64,000 bases of DNA from Ciborinia camelliae (Eukaryota; Ascomycota; Leotiomycetes; Helotiales; Sclerotiniaceae): contig JANPYM010000011.1 in the NCBI GenBank assembly GCA_025890175.1, forward strand, positions 333,669-397,668, in the 5' to 3' direction. Made by a program: the position numbers and the translations under genes. Shown here piece by piece: positions 48,050 through 62,997 of the stretch; position 1 is the first letter of the stretch; the number at the start of each line of letters is the position of its first letter. Under the pieces are notes generated by a model, which was not told the origin of the DNA, made no database searches, and saw only the letters and a list, made by a program, of their open reading frames with translations.

Positions 48050-48830
48050 TTTAAAATATTATAAGATTATTATAATATATAAAAATAATCTTTTTAAAAA
48101 AATTAATTATTATATTTTTATAAAAATTAATTTTTTTAAAATAATTATTTATTATATAATATTTATTAGTTTGTTTAAAATAATTAATTTATATTTTTAA
48201 TTTAATTTTTAATTTAAAATTATTTTAATTTATAAAAATAATCTTTTTAAAAAAATTATTAATTTTGTTTTTATAAAAATTAATCTTTTTAAAATAATTA
48301 TTTATTATAAAATTATTAAATAATTAATTTATATTTTTAATTTAATTTTTAATAACTATTTAAGATTATTTTAATTTATAAAAATAATCTTTTTAAAAAA
48401 ATTATTAATTTTGTTTTTACAAAAATTAATCTTTTTAAAATAATTATTTATTATAAACTTATTAGTTTTTTGAAAAAAAATAATTTATAATATAAAAATA
48501 ATCTTTTTAGAAAGATTAATTATTATATTTTTATATAAATTAATTTTTTTAAAATAATTATTTATTATATATTAATTAGTTTTTTTAAAATAATTAATTT
48601 ATATTATAAATTTAGTCTTTATTAATTATAAAAAATTATTTTAATTTATAAAAATAATTTCTTTAAAAAGATTAATTATTAAAATTTTATATAAATTAAT
48701 TTTTTTAAAATGATTATTTATTATATATTAATTAATTTTTTTAAAATAATTAATTTATAAATTTATATTATAAATTTAAAAATATATAAAATTGTTTTAA
48801 TTTATAAGAATAATCTTTTTATTAAATTTA
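48050..48830. repeat. Degenerate tandem repeat, unit about 150 bp, five to six copies
   Basis: The block TATAAAAATAATCTTTTTAAA, then TTAATTATTA, TAAAAATTAAT, TTTTTAAAATAATTATTTAT and a TTTAAAATAATTAATTTAT segment recurs. Anchors lie near 48081, 48234, 48380, 48494 and 48650 (spacings 153, 146, 114, 156). Copies differ by indels and transitions. Confidence 0.7.
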
Positions 48831-51800
48831 AAATTAAAGTATTAATATTATAATTTTAATAGAAACAATTTAATAAATCGAATAAAAAAAAAAATATTAT
48901 TAAATTCAAATTTGAATATTTTAGTTTATTAATTTTTTTTATAAAAAAACTATATTTTTATTTTAATAAAATATTCAAGTTAAAGATTAATATTCAAATT
49001 GTTATTATTTATATTTATTTTTCTAAAAAATTTATATTTAGTAAAATCAATAAATTATAAAATTGTTTTGAAAATTTAAAATTTATAATTATAAAATTAT
49101 TAATAAAAATTAATAATATATTTTGAAAAAAGTTATTAATTTAAATAAATTAATTATTTAATAATAAAAGTTTTAAAATATTATTATTTTTATAAATAAA
49201 AAATATTATTAAATCTAACTTTATTATTTCTAATATTATTTATTCAAAAAATTATATATTATAAAAATTTTTAAATTTATTATTTTAAATCTTTTATATA
49301 TAAATATAAATCTAATTTAGCTTTATTTTTTTATTATTAAAAATCAGGATATTAAAAAATTTAATATAATTATAATTTAAATATTTTTTTAATAAATAAC
49401 AAATTATCTAAAAAATTTTTTAAAAATATAAATATTTACTTGTATATAAAAATCAGTTTATCAAATTTTTACACAAATTCTTATAATCTAAAATTCCCTA
49501 AAAACTAATAAGCATATCAACAAAATTTTTAAAAATAAATCTATTATTTTATAAATCAAAAAACTGTTTTTAAACTTAAAAATTTTATATAAATATATAA
49601 TATATTTATATTCAATTTGAAATAATTTATTAATTTATAATTTATTTAATGGTGAATTAATATAAACAATATTGTATATAATATTATATTTTCGAAAATA
49701 ATATATCTTAATAAAATTATATTTTTTATTAATATATATTAAATATTAATATAATAACCAAAAATTATTTTGTTTTAATTAATATATTCTAATTTTAATT
49801 TTATTATTATATTTTAGGCTTTTTATATTTTAATTTAATTATTATATTAATTTAATATTTGATATTATTTTTGCAATTTTAATTTTTATCAAATTTATAA
49901 TCTTTAATAATTTATCAATAAAAATAAAGATTTTTAAATATTTTGTTATTTAAAATAATAAATCTTAAATAAATTTCAAATTAATTAATAAAAATATAAT
50001 CCTTCGTTTATTATTAAATATTTTATAATAAATTATAGATTTCAAGGAAATATAATTTTGTTTAAATTTATATAAAATCTTTTTAATATTTATTAATTAA
50101 TATCAAAAATATTTTAAATTAATATATATTGAAATAATATTTAAATAAATATTTAAACTATTTAATATTAATTATAATTTCTTTTTTTTTAAAACTTTTT
50201 TAAAAATCAAATTAAAATGTAGTAATAAATTCTTTATATCAATTATAAGATTATAATAAATATTTTAGTTTTTAGTATTTAATAAATATTTATAATAATA
50301 ATTTAATAATACAATTAATAGTTTATTTTAATTATATATAATTATTAAATTATTTAATAATATTTTTATATATTTCAATATAGGATATGGATTAAATGGT
50401 ATTTATATCTTTTTTTTAATTAAATTATAAAAAATTATTATAAATATATTATTTAACAAAATTTTTATTAGTTGGTTGTTTTTTATATTTTTTATTTTAA
50501 TATTATTTAATAAAGTTTTTAATAGAGATATATAATTTTGAGTTAATATTGCTATTAAAATATTCTTTATATTTTTTATAAATTTATTATTAAATTTTTA
50601 TAAAACATTTTTTATATATTTATTAATAATTAATATTTTTTTATTATTTTTATTTCTATTTTATAATATAAATAAAAAATTTTTATATAAATAATGTAAA
50701 TTAAAATCTTTAAAAAAGATAATAAAAATTGATTGTTTTATATAAAATGATATAATATATTATTTAATAAATTTATTGAAATTATAAATATAATATAAAA
50801 ACAAAAAATCTTTATTTTATATATATACTTTTTGGAATAATTATTTATATTTTTATATTATAATTTAATTCTTAATATTTATGGTTAGGGATAAATGATT
50901 ATTTAATTAATTTATATTTAAATTATTATTTATATTTTTATTATTCTAAATTATAAAATATTTTCAAATTTTTTTGCAAAATTTTTTTTTGTTTATATTT
51001 TTTTTAGAATTAAGATAAATTAAGTAAAAATATATTTTTTTAATATAAAGATTTATAAATAAAAGCTATTATATTTAATCAAAATTGAATTTTAGTTTAT
51101 TTATTAATATTATAAAATAATAAATAATAATTTAATTAAATATTATAATTATAGATTTTATTTTTTCTATATTTTTTTTGTATATAATATTAATTATATT
51201 ATTAAAATTATAAAAAGCAATTAAGAAAATTTGTAGTTTAATAATATAAAATTGTATAGGATTATTAGCCTTAATATATATAAAAATATTATTATTTTTT
51301 TATAACTTAATATAATTTATTATATTTTCAAAAAATTTATATATTTTATAAAAAGTTTTATTTATAATTTCTTTATATTTAAATTTTATAAAAAGTTTTA
51401 TTGTATTTGTATATAATTCGAAATATTTGATATTTTTATAAAAAATTCAAAGTAATAAAATAAAATAATTGATTTGTAGGATATTGTAAGAAATAGATTA
51501 TTATAGCTTTGTATTGTATATCGAATAAAATAGTTTTCGATTTTTTATATTTTTGATAATAATTCTAGTATTTTTATTTAAGATTTTTAAAGTTTAGAGT
51601 TTTAAAATTTTAATTATAATAATATTAATATATTGTATAAATAATTTATTTTTATTTATAATTATTAATTATATTTTATATATTCTTTATAAATAATTTA
51701 AAAATTTTTAAATTTTTAATTAAATATTAATTAAAAAGTATATTTAAAAAATTATTTTATAATAATTTATTATTAAATATTGTTAAAATATTTTTATATA

Positions 51801-54800
51801 AAAGAATAATTATAAATCAATAATATTTATTAAATTATTAAATATATTATAAAATTTTATAATATTAAAGATATATTTAAAATATTTTTTTTTATTTATA
51901 AATAATTATATTTATCATTTATTTTTATTTAAAATATTATTTATATTCTAATACAAACAAATATAATAAAATATTTTATTATTACAAAAATATATAAAGT
52001 TTATATAATCTTTTTGAAAATGATTTTAAAGCTTAAAATTGTATTTTTAATTAAAAAATATTAAAATTTGATCCTTAAAATTTTTTAGTAAATAATTATT
52101 TATTATTAAAATATAAATTTATAATTAATCAATTTTTTTTATATTCAAAAAGTTTATATATTATTTATAAACGATTTTTATTATAAAAATATTTTAATAA
52201 TATAGCGATTTTAAATATAAATCTTGGCAATAATGTTATATTATAAAAACTTTTTATAATTAAATTTAATCTTTAAAGCATTTTTATTAATACATTTTTT
52301 AATATTAGCATTAAAATATAATTCTTTTTTTTTAATACAAAATTTTAAATTAATTTATTAATAATTTTTTTATTAATAAATTGTTTTTTTTTATTATTAA
52401 TAATAACAAATTATAAACTAAAAAACAAGATTTTCGCTTATTTTTTATATTATAATATTTTTTTAATATATAGTTTATTATTAAGAAAAATAGTTTATTA
52501 TTAAATTTTTTGTTAATTTATTATATAGAATAATATTAAAATAAAAAAGATTCAAATGTAATATTTTTTGATATTTAAAATTAATAATATTTTTTTTATT
52601 GTTTTTTTATTTTTTTAGGATTAACTAAATAAACTTTTATTAAATAAAATATTTTTAATTTAAAAATTAAATTATAATTATTATATTATATATATTTAAA
52701 AATCTAAATTAAATAAAATAAAAGTTTTTTTAAATAAATATTTTGTTTTTTTTATTTAATTATATTTTTAATTGTTATATAAATTTGTTTTTTTATTAAA
52801 TATTTTATATATATTAAAAATTAAATTAATATTTTTTATTTTACAAAATAAAATAAAGTTTATTCAAAACTATATTTTTATTTCTTTTTTTTTCAAATTT
52901 AATTTTAATAATAATATTAATATTAAAAATCTTATATTTTAATTTAATTTGATTATATATATTATTTTTTATATATATATTATATTTTATATTTAAAATA
53001 ATAAAATTTTTGGTTATATATATATAAATATTTAATATTTATTTATTAATTAATATTTTTATTTAATTTTATATTTTTTTTAATAAAATAATTTACATAT
53101 TATATATTTTTTTTTAAAAACTTTATTATTCAATTTTTAATTTATTATAAATATTTTAATTTTTCAATATAAATAATATTTTTTAAAAATCCAAAAGTTT
53201 TATTTATATTTAAATTTTATTTTTTAATATAATATAATTTTTTTTGTTTTTATATTTCAATTATAAAAATTTTAAAGAAATTGCTTAATATATAAAAATT
53301 AATTTATAATATTAATATTAATTGTAAATAATAAAATTATATTATATTTATTAAATAAAATTTTATATCCATAAAAACTTTTAATAAAATTTTAAAATTT
53401 AATTATAAATCAATTTTTTATATTAAAATTAATAATTAAAATAAAACATTTTTTTATTAAATTTTTATTAAATATTAAATTTCTATTAAAATAAAAAACA
53501 AAAAATAAAGAAAATCCTTTTTAATATTTAAAAATAAATATAATAATATTATTATTATATTGATCTTTATATTATCAAATTATAAAATATAAATACAATT
53601 ATATTCAAATATTATAAATTACGCCAGAAATATTAAGATATATATATTATTTTATATAATATTTTTATAATCTACCAATTTTAATATAAATTTGTAATAC
53701 TCCAAATATTATCCAAATAACGATATATAAAAAAGAATAATTAATGGATTTGTTGCGATATATACTATTTATAAATTATATAATATATATAATTATTTAT
53801 ATATCACTAATTGTTACAAAATATATTGATAAAATAATAACCAAAAAACTAAAAAAATGAATCTATATTTTAGTAATAATAATTATAATTAAAATTTAAT
53901 ACAATTTAAAAAATATCTTATAAAAATAACAGCGAATTAAAAAAATTAATAACAATATAATTAAAATTATTAATAAAACAATTTATATAATATAGTTTGT
54001 TAGTAAAATATATATATTATAATAAAATTTAATAATATTAACAATTATTACCGTAATTTGATTAAATTGATATTATATAATATTTTTAGATATTATTATT
54101 AATATAGTATAAAAAATCTTTTTAATTATAATTATACAAACAATTTATTAATATATACAATTAAATATTTTTAATTTTAAATTATAATAATTAATAATAA
54201 AATTTATATAACTTTTAAGGTTAAAAAAAATTAAATTAATTATAAAGAATAGGTTAACCTAATAAATTAAATCTATACGGTTACTTGTTTTCAAAAAAAA
54301 AATTAAAATATTATTTAATATGAAAGTATATATAATTAAACTTTAAAATTATAATATTATATTAAAAGTTTTTCAATATATATAAAAATAATAATAAAAA
54401 AAATATTTATAAATATAAAATATTATATAATTATTAAAAAATTTAATAATTATTTTAAATATAAAATAATATAAAAAAAATAATACAATAATAATAATAA
54501 CAATTATATATTATTAAAATTTGTTAATTATTCTTATAATTTATATTGAAAAAATAAAAAAAAAAGATTTAAAAATAATAAAATAATATTTACTTTTATT
54601 AATATCAATTTTAAATTTATTATACTTAATTATTAAATAAAATATTAAATTAAAATTAATTATTAAAAAATTTTATTTAAAATATTTAAAAAATTAATTA
54701 TATATAAATAATAACTTTATTTATATAATACATTTTTATTATTAATTTAATTTTAAAATAACAAATATTATTAATAAAACATTAATTATTATTTAAAACA

Positions 54801-56629
54801 AATTTATTAAATTATATTTTAATTTAATACTATCTTTATCAAAGTTTTTATTTATTTATAGTAAAAAAGAAAAATATTTAATTTTATTAAAAATATAATT
54901 TAATAATTTATAGAAAAATTATAATATTATCATACCTACAACAAAAAAAAATTTATTATTAGTTTATTATAATAAAATATATTTTATAAAAACGATTATT
55001 AAAATTTACAAAAAAAAAAATATTGTTTTATTTTTTCAAATATTATTTAAAATTTAATATCGAAATATCTTAAAAATTCTTAATATTTATTATTACAAAA
55101 ATAAAGTATTTATTATGTTAAAATATATTAAATTTTTTTTAATTAATTTAGATTTTTATTTATTTTAATTTAATAAATAGGAGATTACAATTATTATAAA
55201 AAAGATATAGAAATCTTTTAAATTTAAAACAATTATATTTATAATAAAAAGGTTTTAAAAATTTCAAAATATTTGTTTTGATAGGGAATTTTTTATAAAA
55301 ATATATTAATATATAATATTAATTTATTAATAAATAAAAATATTAAAATTTATAAATGGTAATAATTTTTATTTAAAATATCTTTAAAATTTTTATAATT
55401 TTAAATTTTAAATAATATATTTATTAAAAAAAAAAAAATAATTTAAATTTATTATATATTTTTTGAATTTGTCCTTTTTTGATTGAAATTATTGAAAATA
55501 TAATATTTCTATAATATCATTTGGTTAATATAAATAATGCTTGGTTTTCTAAGATTCTTTAATTTTTTTTATATTATATATTAAGATTAATTAATAGTAT
55601 TTTAAAGATTAAAACTTTTAATTATATATATATAATAAATTAAGGTTAATATAAATAATATCCGTTTTTTTAACAAGTTTTATCCCCCAATAAATTAACT
55701 TTTTGTATTAGGTTTATTATAAAAATTTTACAATAAAAAAAAATAAATAAAAAGGAATAAAATAATAAAATAATAATTTTAAATTAATTTATTAAAATTT
55801 AAGTTTTAATAAAAAAAACTTTTATAATTATATAAATATCTTTTTTTTTTTTTTTTATTATAAAATTTTAATTACAAATTTATTTATAAATATAAATAAA
55901 AATAAATCAATCTTTATATTTATTATTAATAAAATATATTATTAAATTAGAATATTTTATCCGTTTATTTTGTTTTATTAAAATAAATTATACCTAATTA
56001 TAATATATAAAAAAAAAAATAATAATATTTTGAGATTCAAAATTTCAAATATTAATTTATAAATTAAAATAAATAATATTATAATAAATAAACAAAATAA
56101 TAAATAATTATAATAATTTTTGAAAAAGCTAAATATATTATAATTGAAAAAAAAAGATAATGATATATAACAAATTTTAAAGAAAAAATTTTAAGGCAAC
56201 TAAATTATATAGATTTTTATATAAATTGCCCCATTGATTAAAAATTGATATAATATTGGAACAATTTATGGCCGTTACAGTTATATTAGTTTATTTGTTT
56301 AAATACCAAAGGATATATTGTTTTTATTAAAGTTGTTATATTATTTATTAATATATTTAAATAAAAATTAGATTATTTTTCAGACTTTATGTTAATTCAA
56401 TGGATTAAATAAAGAATCAATTAATTCTAGGAATTTTTTGATTTTGAAAATGCCAATAAAAATCTATAAAAAAAAGTAAGTTATATTATAATCAATAATT
56501 ACAAAGAATTTTGTTAAGGCTAATAATTTTAATTTTGATAAAATAATCAAATAAAATAATGATTTAATTAATAAAATAGTTTAATTAAATATATTGATTA
56601 TAATAAAAGTGTAGGTTTAAGTCTAGATT

Positions 56630-56850
56630 ATTATCCCTACCTAATAAATGCTATATAACTAATTATATAATAATTATTTTTATATTAAATTATATTTATT
56701 TAAATAATTTTTTTAGAAGGATCTTTTTTTTTTTAATATAGCTTTTTTATTTAATTATTGATCTACGGGTTTATTTTATATATTTATGTAATGTATTTAA
56801 TAAAATCAATAAAAATAACTTTAAATGTATAGATTAAAAACTTGAAATTT
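56630..56850 (+). repeat. Dispersed repeat, copy 2
   Basis: Partner of 36540-36790, about 20 kb apart in direct orientation. It keeps more C and G in places (CTACCTAATAAATGCTAT, GAAGGATC, GATCTACGGG), so the two copies were mutated unequally. Confidence 0.6.
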
Positions 56851-58089
56851 AATAAATTAATAATTGTCATTAACACAATAATAAAATAAAAATGTAAATT
56901 AATTATTTATTATCAGCAAACTGATATTTTAATTTTTATTATTTATATATATATTTACTTTTTTATTTTTTATTTAATATATTTCGATTTAAACATTTTA
57001 ATTAAATTAAAATAAATATTAATCGGAATATATATTATTATTTTATGAAAATATTTAAAATATAAATCTTATTAATAATATATATATTCACTACATATAG
57101 CTAATATTTATTTTTATATAATAATAAATCCTATATTTTAATATAATTAGAATTAAATTTGAATATTATATATAAATAATTAATTGTTTTAATTATTATT
57201 TTATTAAAAAAATATTTTTATTATATATAATAATCTATAACGTTTTAAATTCAAATTATTAAAAATCTAATTAATTATTTAAAGTTATATAAATCCTATT
57301 AATTAGAATTAATAATTATTATTTTTAATTATATAATAATTAATTATACATTATTTATTTATATAATATAAATTATATAATTTAAATTTAAATCAAAATA
57401 TTAATATTTTTTAAAATTATTTAAAAATAAAAAAAATATAGATTTATTATATTAAATATTATTATTAATTTTTTTATTATTCGATTAATATTATTATACT
57501 ATTATTAATTCTTTTTATTAATTAATATTATAAATACTATATTATTATTAATTTTTTTAATTAATTAATATTACAAAAATGATTTTACAAAATCAATTTT
57601 ATTAAATATATTAAAATTAAATTTAATCAAAATATTAAGTTTTAATATATTAATTATATATTAAATATAAAATAAAAATAATTATAAAAATATAATAATA
57701 AAGAACAATTTATTATAAATATTTTTATTTTTGTTTTTTTATTATATATAAAACAATTTTAAATAAAAATTTTTTTGTTATTAATAAAATTAATATAATA
57801 TAATAAATATTATATCATTTATATTATTATTATAAATCAAATCCTTACATTTATATAAATAAAAGAAATAAAATAATAAAGCAAACTTGATTATTAAAAA
57901 ACAAAAATATTTATTATCTAAATATAAGCCAATTTAAAGTTTAATAATTTTAAATAATATATAAAATAATTGTGAATAATTATTTAAGTTTTGATATATT
58001 CCAATAATTTTATATATTTTCCAAATTTTGACTTGAAATTTATCTTTTATAATTTTTAACCTCGATTTTAATTTTTAAATAAAACCTTA

Positions 58090-58330
58090 TAATATTTTTA
58101 TACAATGAAGCCTATCAAACTAACATATATAATTAACAATCTCCTCATCGACGATTACGATACAGAATTTATTTATTTGTTTATTCCCTAATATTATATA
58201 ACATTATAATATTTGTTTTATTATGCAGTTTATTTATAAAAACATCCTAATACGATATTCAATCAAGACTCCGTATAATATAAAAACTTTAACATTAAAT
58301 ACTCATCGCCTTAATCGAACCCTAATACAA
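58090..58330. other. C-biased island in the A+T-rich block
   Basis: Contains AATCTCCTCATCGACGATTACG, AGACTCCGTATAAT and CTCATCGCCTTAATCGAACCC. CpG is retained at several places, unlike the flanks. No frame longer than a few dozen codons or RNA gene is recognisable. Confidence 0.5.
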
Positions 58331-59142
58331 TAAAAAATATAATTATTATTTAAAAATATATATATAATATAAAATATTCTTTTATTAAACAACAATTTAT
58401 AAAAAATAAAAAAATAATAAATATTATTATCCGGATTTAAATATATAGTTTATATTTTAAATATTGTATTTTATAAATAATACAAAAACTATTTATAATA
58501 TTTAAAAATATAATATTTTGATTTTTAATTAATATAAAAAAAAAGTAAACTTTAATATTAATTATAATTATATTTTAAAATATAATTTAAAATTAAAAAT
58601 AATAATATAAATTTTAATTAAAGTTTTTATTTATATTATTTTATAAATTTTAATTAATAATTTTGAAAAAAAATTAAAATATAAAAATATTTTAAAAAAA
58701 TTAAATATTAAAATTAAATTATATAATCAAAAAATAATTATATATAATTTATCTTTATAATTTTAATTATTATTTTATAAAAAAAATTATTTTATAATAA
58801 AAAATCGATTTTTTATATTGTATCGTTTCAAATATTACCAAATTTCGATTCCCCCTAAAAATTATTTTTATTTAAATTATATTATTAAATTTAAATTAAA
58901 ATCAAAAAAATTATATTAAAACTTAATTTTTATTAATATTATTATTATATAAATATATAACCTTTTAAATTAATATATTTTTTAAACAAATAATTTTTTA
59001 AGTTAATAATAAAAAAATTTTTTGTTTTAAAAAAAGAGGATATAAATTGAAAATCTAAATTTTATATATTTATAAACAATTTTTAAAAACTAAAATTATA
59101 TTAATTATATAATATATAATATATTTAAGGCATTTTTGTTTT

Positions 59143-59575
59143 TATAATTTTTTAAATAATTTTTTAAATTAATAATTTTTTAAACCAATAATCTTTTAAA
59201 TGAATAATTTTTCAAATTAATAATCTTTTAAACCAATAATTTTTCAAACGAATAACTTTTTAAATAAATAATTTTTTAAGCGAATAACTTTTTAAACTAA
59301 TAATCTTTTAAACCAATAATTTTTTAAACAAATAATTTTTTAAACAAATAATTTTTCAAACAAATAATTTTTTAAATAAATAATTTTTCAAACTAATAAT
59401 TTTTTAAATTAATAATCTTTCAAGTAAATAATTTTTTAAATTAATAATTTTTTAAGCTAATAATTTTTTAAACAAATAATTTTTCAAACAAATAATTTTT
59501 TAAATAAATAATTTTTCAAACTAATAATTTTTTAAATTAATAATCTTTTAAATAAATAATTTTTTAAATTTAATT
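59143..59575 (+). repeat. 16-bp tandem array AATAATTTTTTAAACN, about 27 copies
   Basis: A strict 16-bp period is kept over about 430 bases; variants are TTTTTT/TCTTTT/TTTTTC in the T run and AAACC/AAACA/AAATA/AAATT/AAGCG at the end. A segment beginning at 59343 is repeated almost exactly from 59471, i.e. a 128-bp (8-unit) higher-order repeat. Confidence 0.9.
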
Positions 59576-60849
59576 ATTTTAAAGATTAAATATAAATAAA
59601 AAATATGGCTTATATAGATATATAGTTTGTTGAATAAATTTATTAGTTATAATAATTTTATCTAAACAAAATAAAGTTAAAACATTTATCTCTATTTTAT
59701 ATAATAAATTATAATAATCTTTTTAATTTAATAATATTAAATTTTTTTTTTCAAAATATAGATTGAATATTAGTATTATCTTTATAATATATATATAATA
59801 ATAATAATTAATAAATATTATTATATCTAAAACAAAGTAAAAAGATTTTTAAATACAAAAAACCATCTATTCCATTTTTATAATAATCAATTTATATATA
59901 TAATTTATTTTATTTATTAAAATTAATTATTTTTTATTTTACTTTTAAATTTTCTTAAAAAATTTAATATTTTATAATATTTTAATTATTTTATAGTATT
60001 ATGTAATAATTTGTAAAATATATTATAAATCAAATTAATTAAAACAAAAAAAACATTAATCTTTAATAATTTTTTAGTAACCCTATTTAGTTATTATTAA
60101 CTGATTTATAGATTTTTTATAATTATATAATTATTAAAAAATCTAAAAATAAAATAAACTACTTTTGTTTTATTAGATTATAAGATTTTATTTTACTTAT
60201 ATTTAGATCTTTATAATAATTAAACGAATTTATTATTTTTATTATAAATAATATATAATTTTTTAATATTAAAATAGATTATATTTTTATTAAAATAAGG
60301 TATATTATTAATTATATAAACCTATAAATAATCTTAAATAATTTTAATTAATTAATTTATAAAATTTTATAATTATAAAATTATTAAAAAATAAATTTAA
60401 AAATAAAATAACTTATAATATATCAATATAATATATTTATTTATAAATTAGAATTAATAAATTTATTAAATAATCATTTAAATAATATAAATAAATAATT
60501 TAATTTTAAATTAAAAAAAAAATAATTAACATTTTACCTTAATTATAAAAATTATAATATTTATTTAAATTTAAATTTATAAAATTATATTTTTTATTAA
60601 TTGCTTTATAATATTAATTTTTTAAAAATTTTTTAAAATTCTTTATATAATATTTATTTGTTAAAATATTTATTCTTTAAAAAATTAAATAATTTTAATA
60701 ATTAATTTATTAATAATATTAATATATAAAAATTAATAAATAATATATTAAATATCAATAAATAAAAAAGAAAAGGAATATATAATAAAATTGAAATAAA
60801 TAATAAAGTATATTTATTAATAAATAAAAAATATAAAGATAAAAAATAA

Positions 60850-61440
60850 AAAAAAATTAATATAATTGATTTTATTAATATTATAAAATATAAAAACAAA
60901 ATTTTGAAAAAAAATAATAATAAAAATAAAAAATAAAAAAAGATTAATATAATTAATTTTGTTAATATTATAGGATATAAAGATAAAACTTTAAGAGGGG
61001 ATAATAATAAAGATATGGGAATAAATGTTAATAAAATAAATCGATCGGACGCTAACATTTAAAAAGATAATAATAATTATAAAAATAATAAAATAAATAT
61101 TAATAAAATAGATTGTTTAGGTGTTAATATTTGAAGAGATAATAATAATTATAAAGATAATAAAGTAAATACTGATAAAATAAATTATTTAAATATTAAC
61201 ATTTAAAAAAATAATAACGATTGTAAAGATAATAAAATAAATATTAATAGAATAAATTATTTAAATATTAATATTTAAAAAAATAATAATAATTATAAAG
61301 GTAATAAAGTAAGTATTAATAAAATAAATTGTTTGAGTGTTAATATTTGGAGAAATAATAATAATTATAAAAATAATAAAATAAATATTAATAAAATAAA
61401 TCGTTTAAACAATAATATTTTAAAAAAAAATAATGAAATT
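60850..61440 (-). repeat. Composite tandem array with 87-bp and 72-bp units
   Basis: Two 87-bp units (ATTAATATAATT anchors at 60856 and 60943) are followed by at least six 72-bp units (anchors near 60993, 61065, 61137, 61209, 61281 and 61353). The unit shape is GATAATAATAATTATAAAG, ATAATAAAATAAATATTAAT, AAAATAAATTG and TTTAGGTGTTAATATTT. One unit keeps TCGATCGGACGC (61041-61052). Both lengths are multiples of three, and a 118-codon minus frame (61058-60702) runs through the first part, rich in Leu, Ile and Phe, with a 29-residue period. Confidence 0.85.
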
Positions 61441-62997
61441 TGTAATAATAATAAAATATATATTAAAATGAAAATATTTAATAATTAGTTTTCAAATATA
61501 AGTTTTTTTTTAATAATTTTATATATTTATAATAATAAAGCTATTTTATTTTATATTCTTAAAATTTAATTTCTTTATTTTTTGTATTTTAAATAAATAT
61601 TATTAAATCTATTTTAACGTTTTTTTTTTTTTTTAATATTTTTATTTTTAATAATTAAATCTTTAATACTATATATAGATTTTTTGAATTCTATAAAATT
61701 ATTAAATAAATAATTGATCAAATTAAATTTTTTTTTTTGTAATAAATTAATTTATAGTTCCAATTATAAATTAATTTGTATATTATATTTATTATAAAAA
61801 ACAATTAAGATTTATTATTATTTGATTTATATATTTCAAACCGTTGATATATATAATTATATATAATAATAATTATATCTAAATTTTGAAATAATATCTT
61901 TTAAAATTATTCTTTTTTTTTATATAAATCAAATTTTCTTTTATTATTTAATATTCGAGATTTAATTTGAGTTTAAATTTTTTTAAATTTTTGAAACTTG
62001 AAAATTTTTGAATTAAATATATTATAAAAAAAAATAATATACAAAATAATTAAAATATAATAAATATTTATAAACTTAATATTTTTTAATTTTTTTAAAA
62101 ATATAATAAATAATATCTTTTTAAATATTTATAAATATTTATATTGTTATAACAATATAAATAAAATATTTTGTATTTTTTATTTTAACAATTAATAATT
62201 AGTTTATTATATTAAATTATTTTTAATAATAAAAATTTTAAAATATTTTAAAATTCTCCTTACAATTTATTATTTTATAATATTTATAAATTAATTTATC
62301 TTAATTTAAATATTTTTATTTAATTATATTTAAATAAAAAAGATATAATAATATTTTTTTTATACAAAATAAAATTAGTAATAAATTATATTTCCTTATA
62401 GTTTATTATTTTGAATTTTATATTAATTTATTTTAATAAAAAATTAAGCAAAAAAAATAAATTTGTTTAAAATTGTTTTGATGAAAAAAAATATAAATTG
62501 AAAATCTAAATTTTGTATGTTTATAAGCAATTTTTAAAAATTAAGATTATATTAATTAAAAATTATATAATATAATTAAATTATTTTTATTATTAATAAT
62601 AAAAATATTATTTTTATAAAATAAATATTTCGGATTTTAATAATTTTTGTAATAATTAAATAATTATAATTTTTTTATAATTTTATAATTTTACAATAAA
62701 AAAAAATAGGGAATTTAAAAAATTTTATTATTATTTATTTAATTTAAAAAATTTAGGAAGATTTAAATTATATATTTAATTAATATTTAATTAAAATATA
62801 ATTAATTAATAATTAATTATATTAAAATTATTTTATTTTAAATTTGATACAAAATTTAAATATAATTTTTAATTTATTATTTAACAAATTTAAATTTTTA
62901 TTTAAATTTACAATTAACAAATAAGGGATTTTTAGATTTTATTTTTTTTTAAAATAAATTATTAATATTATTAGTATATTTATATTAATTATTTTAT

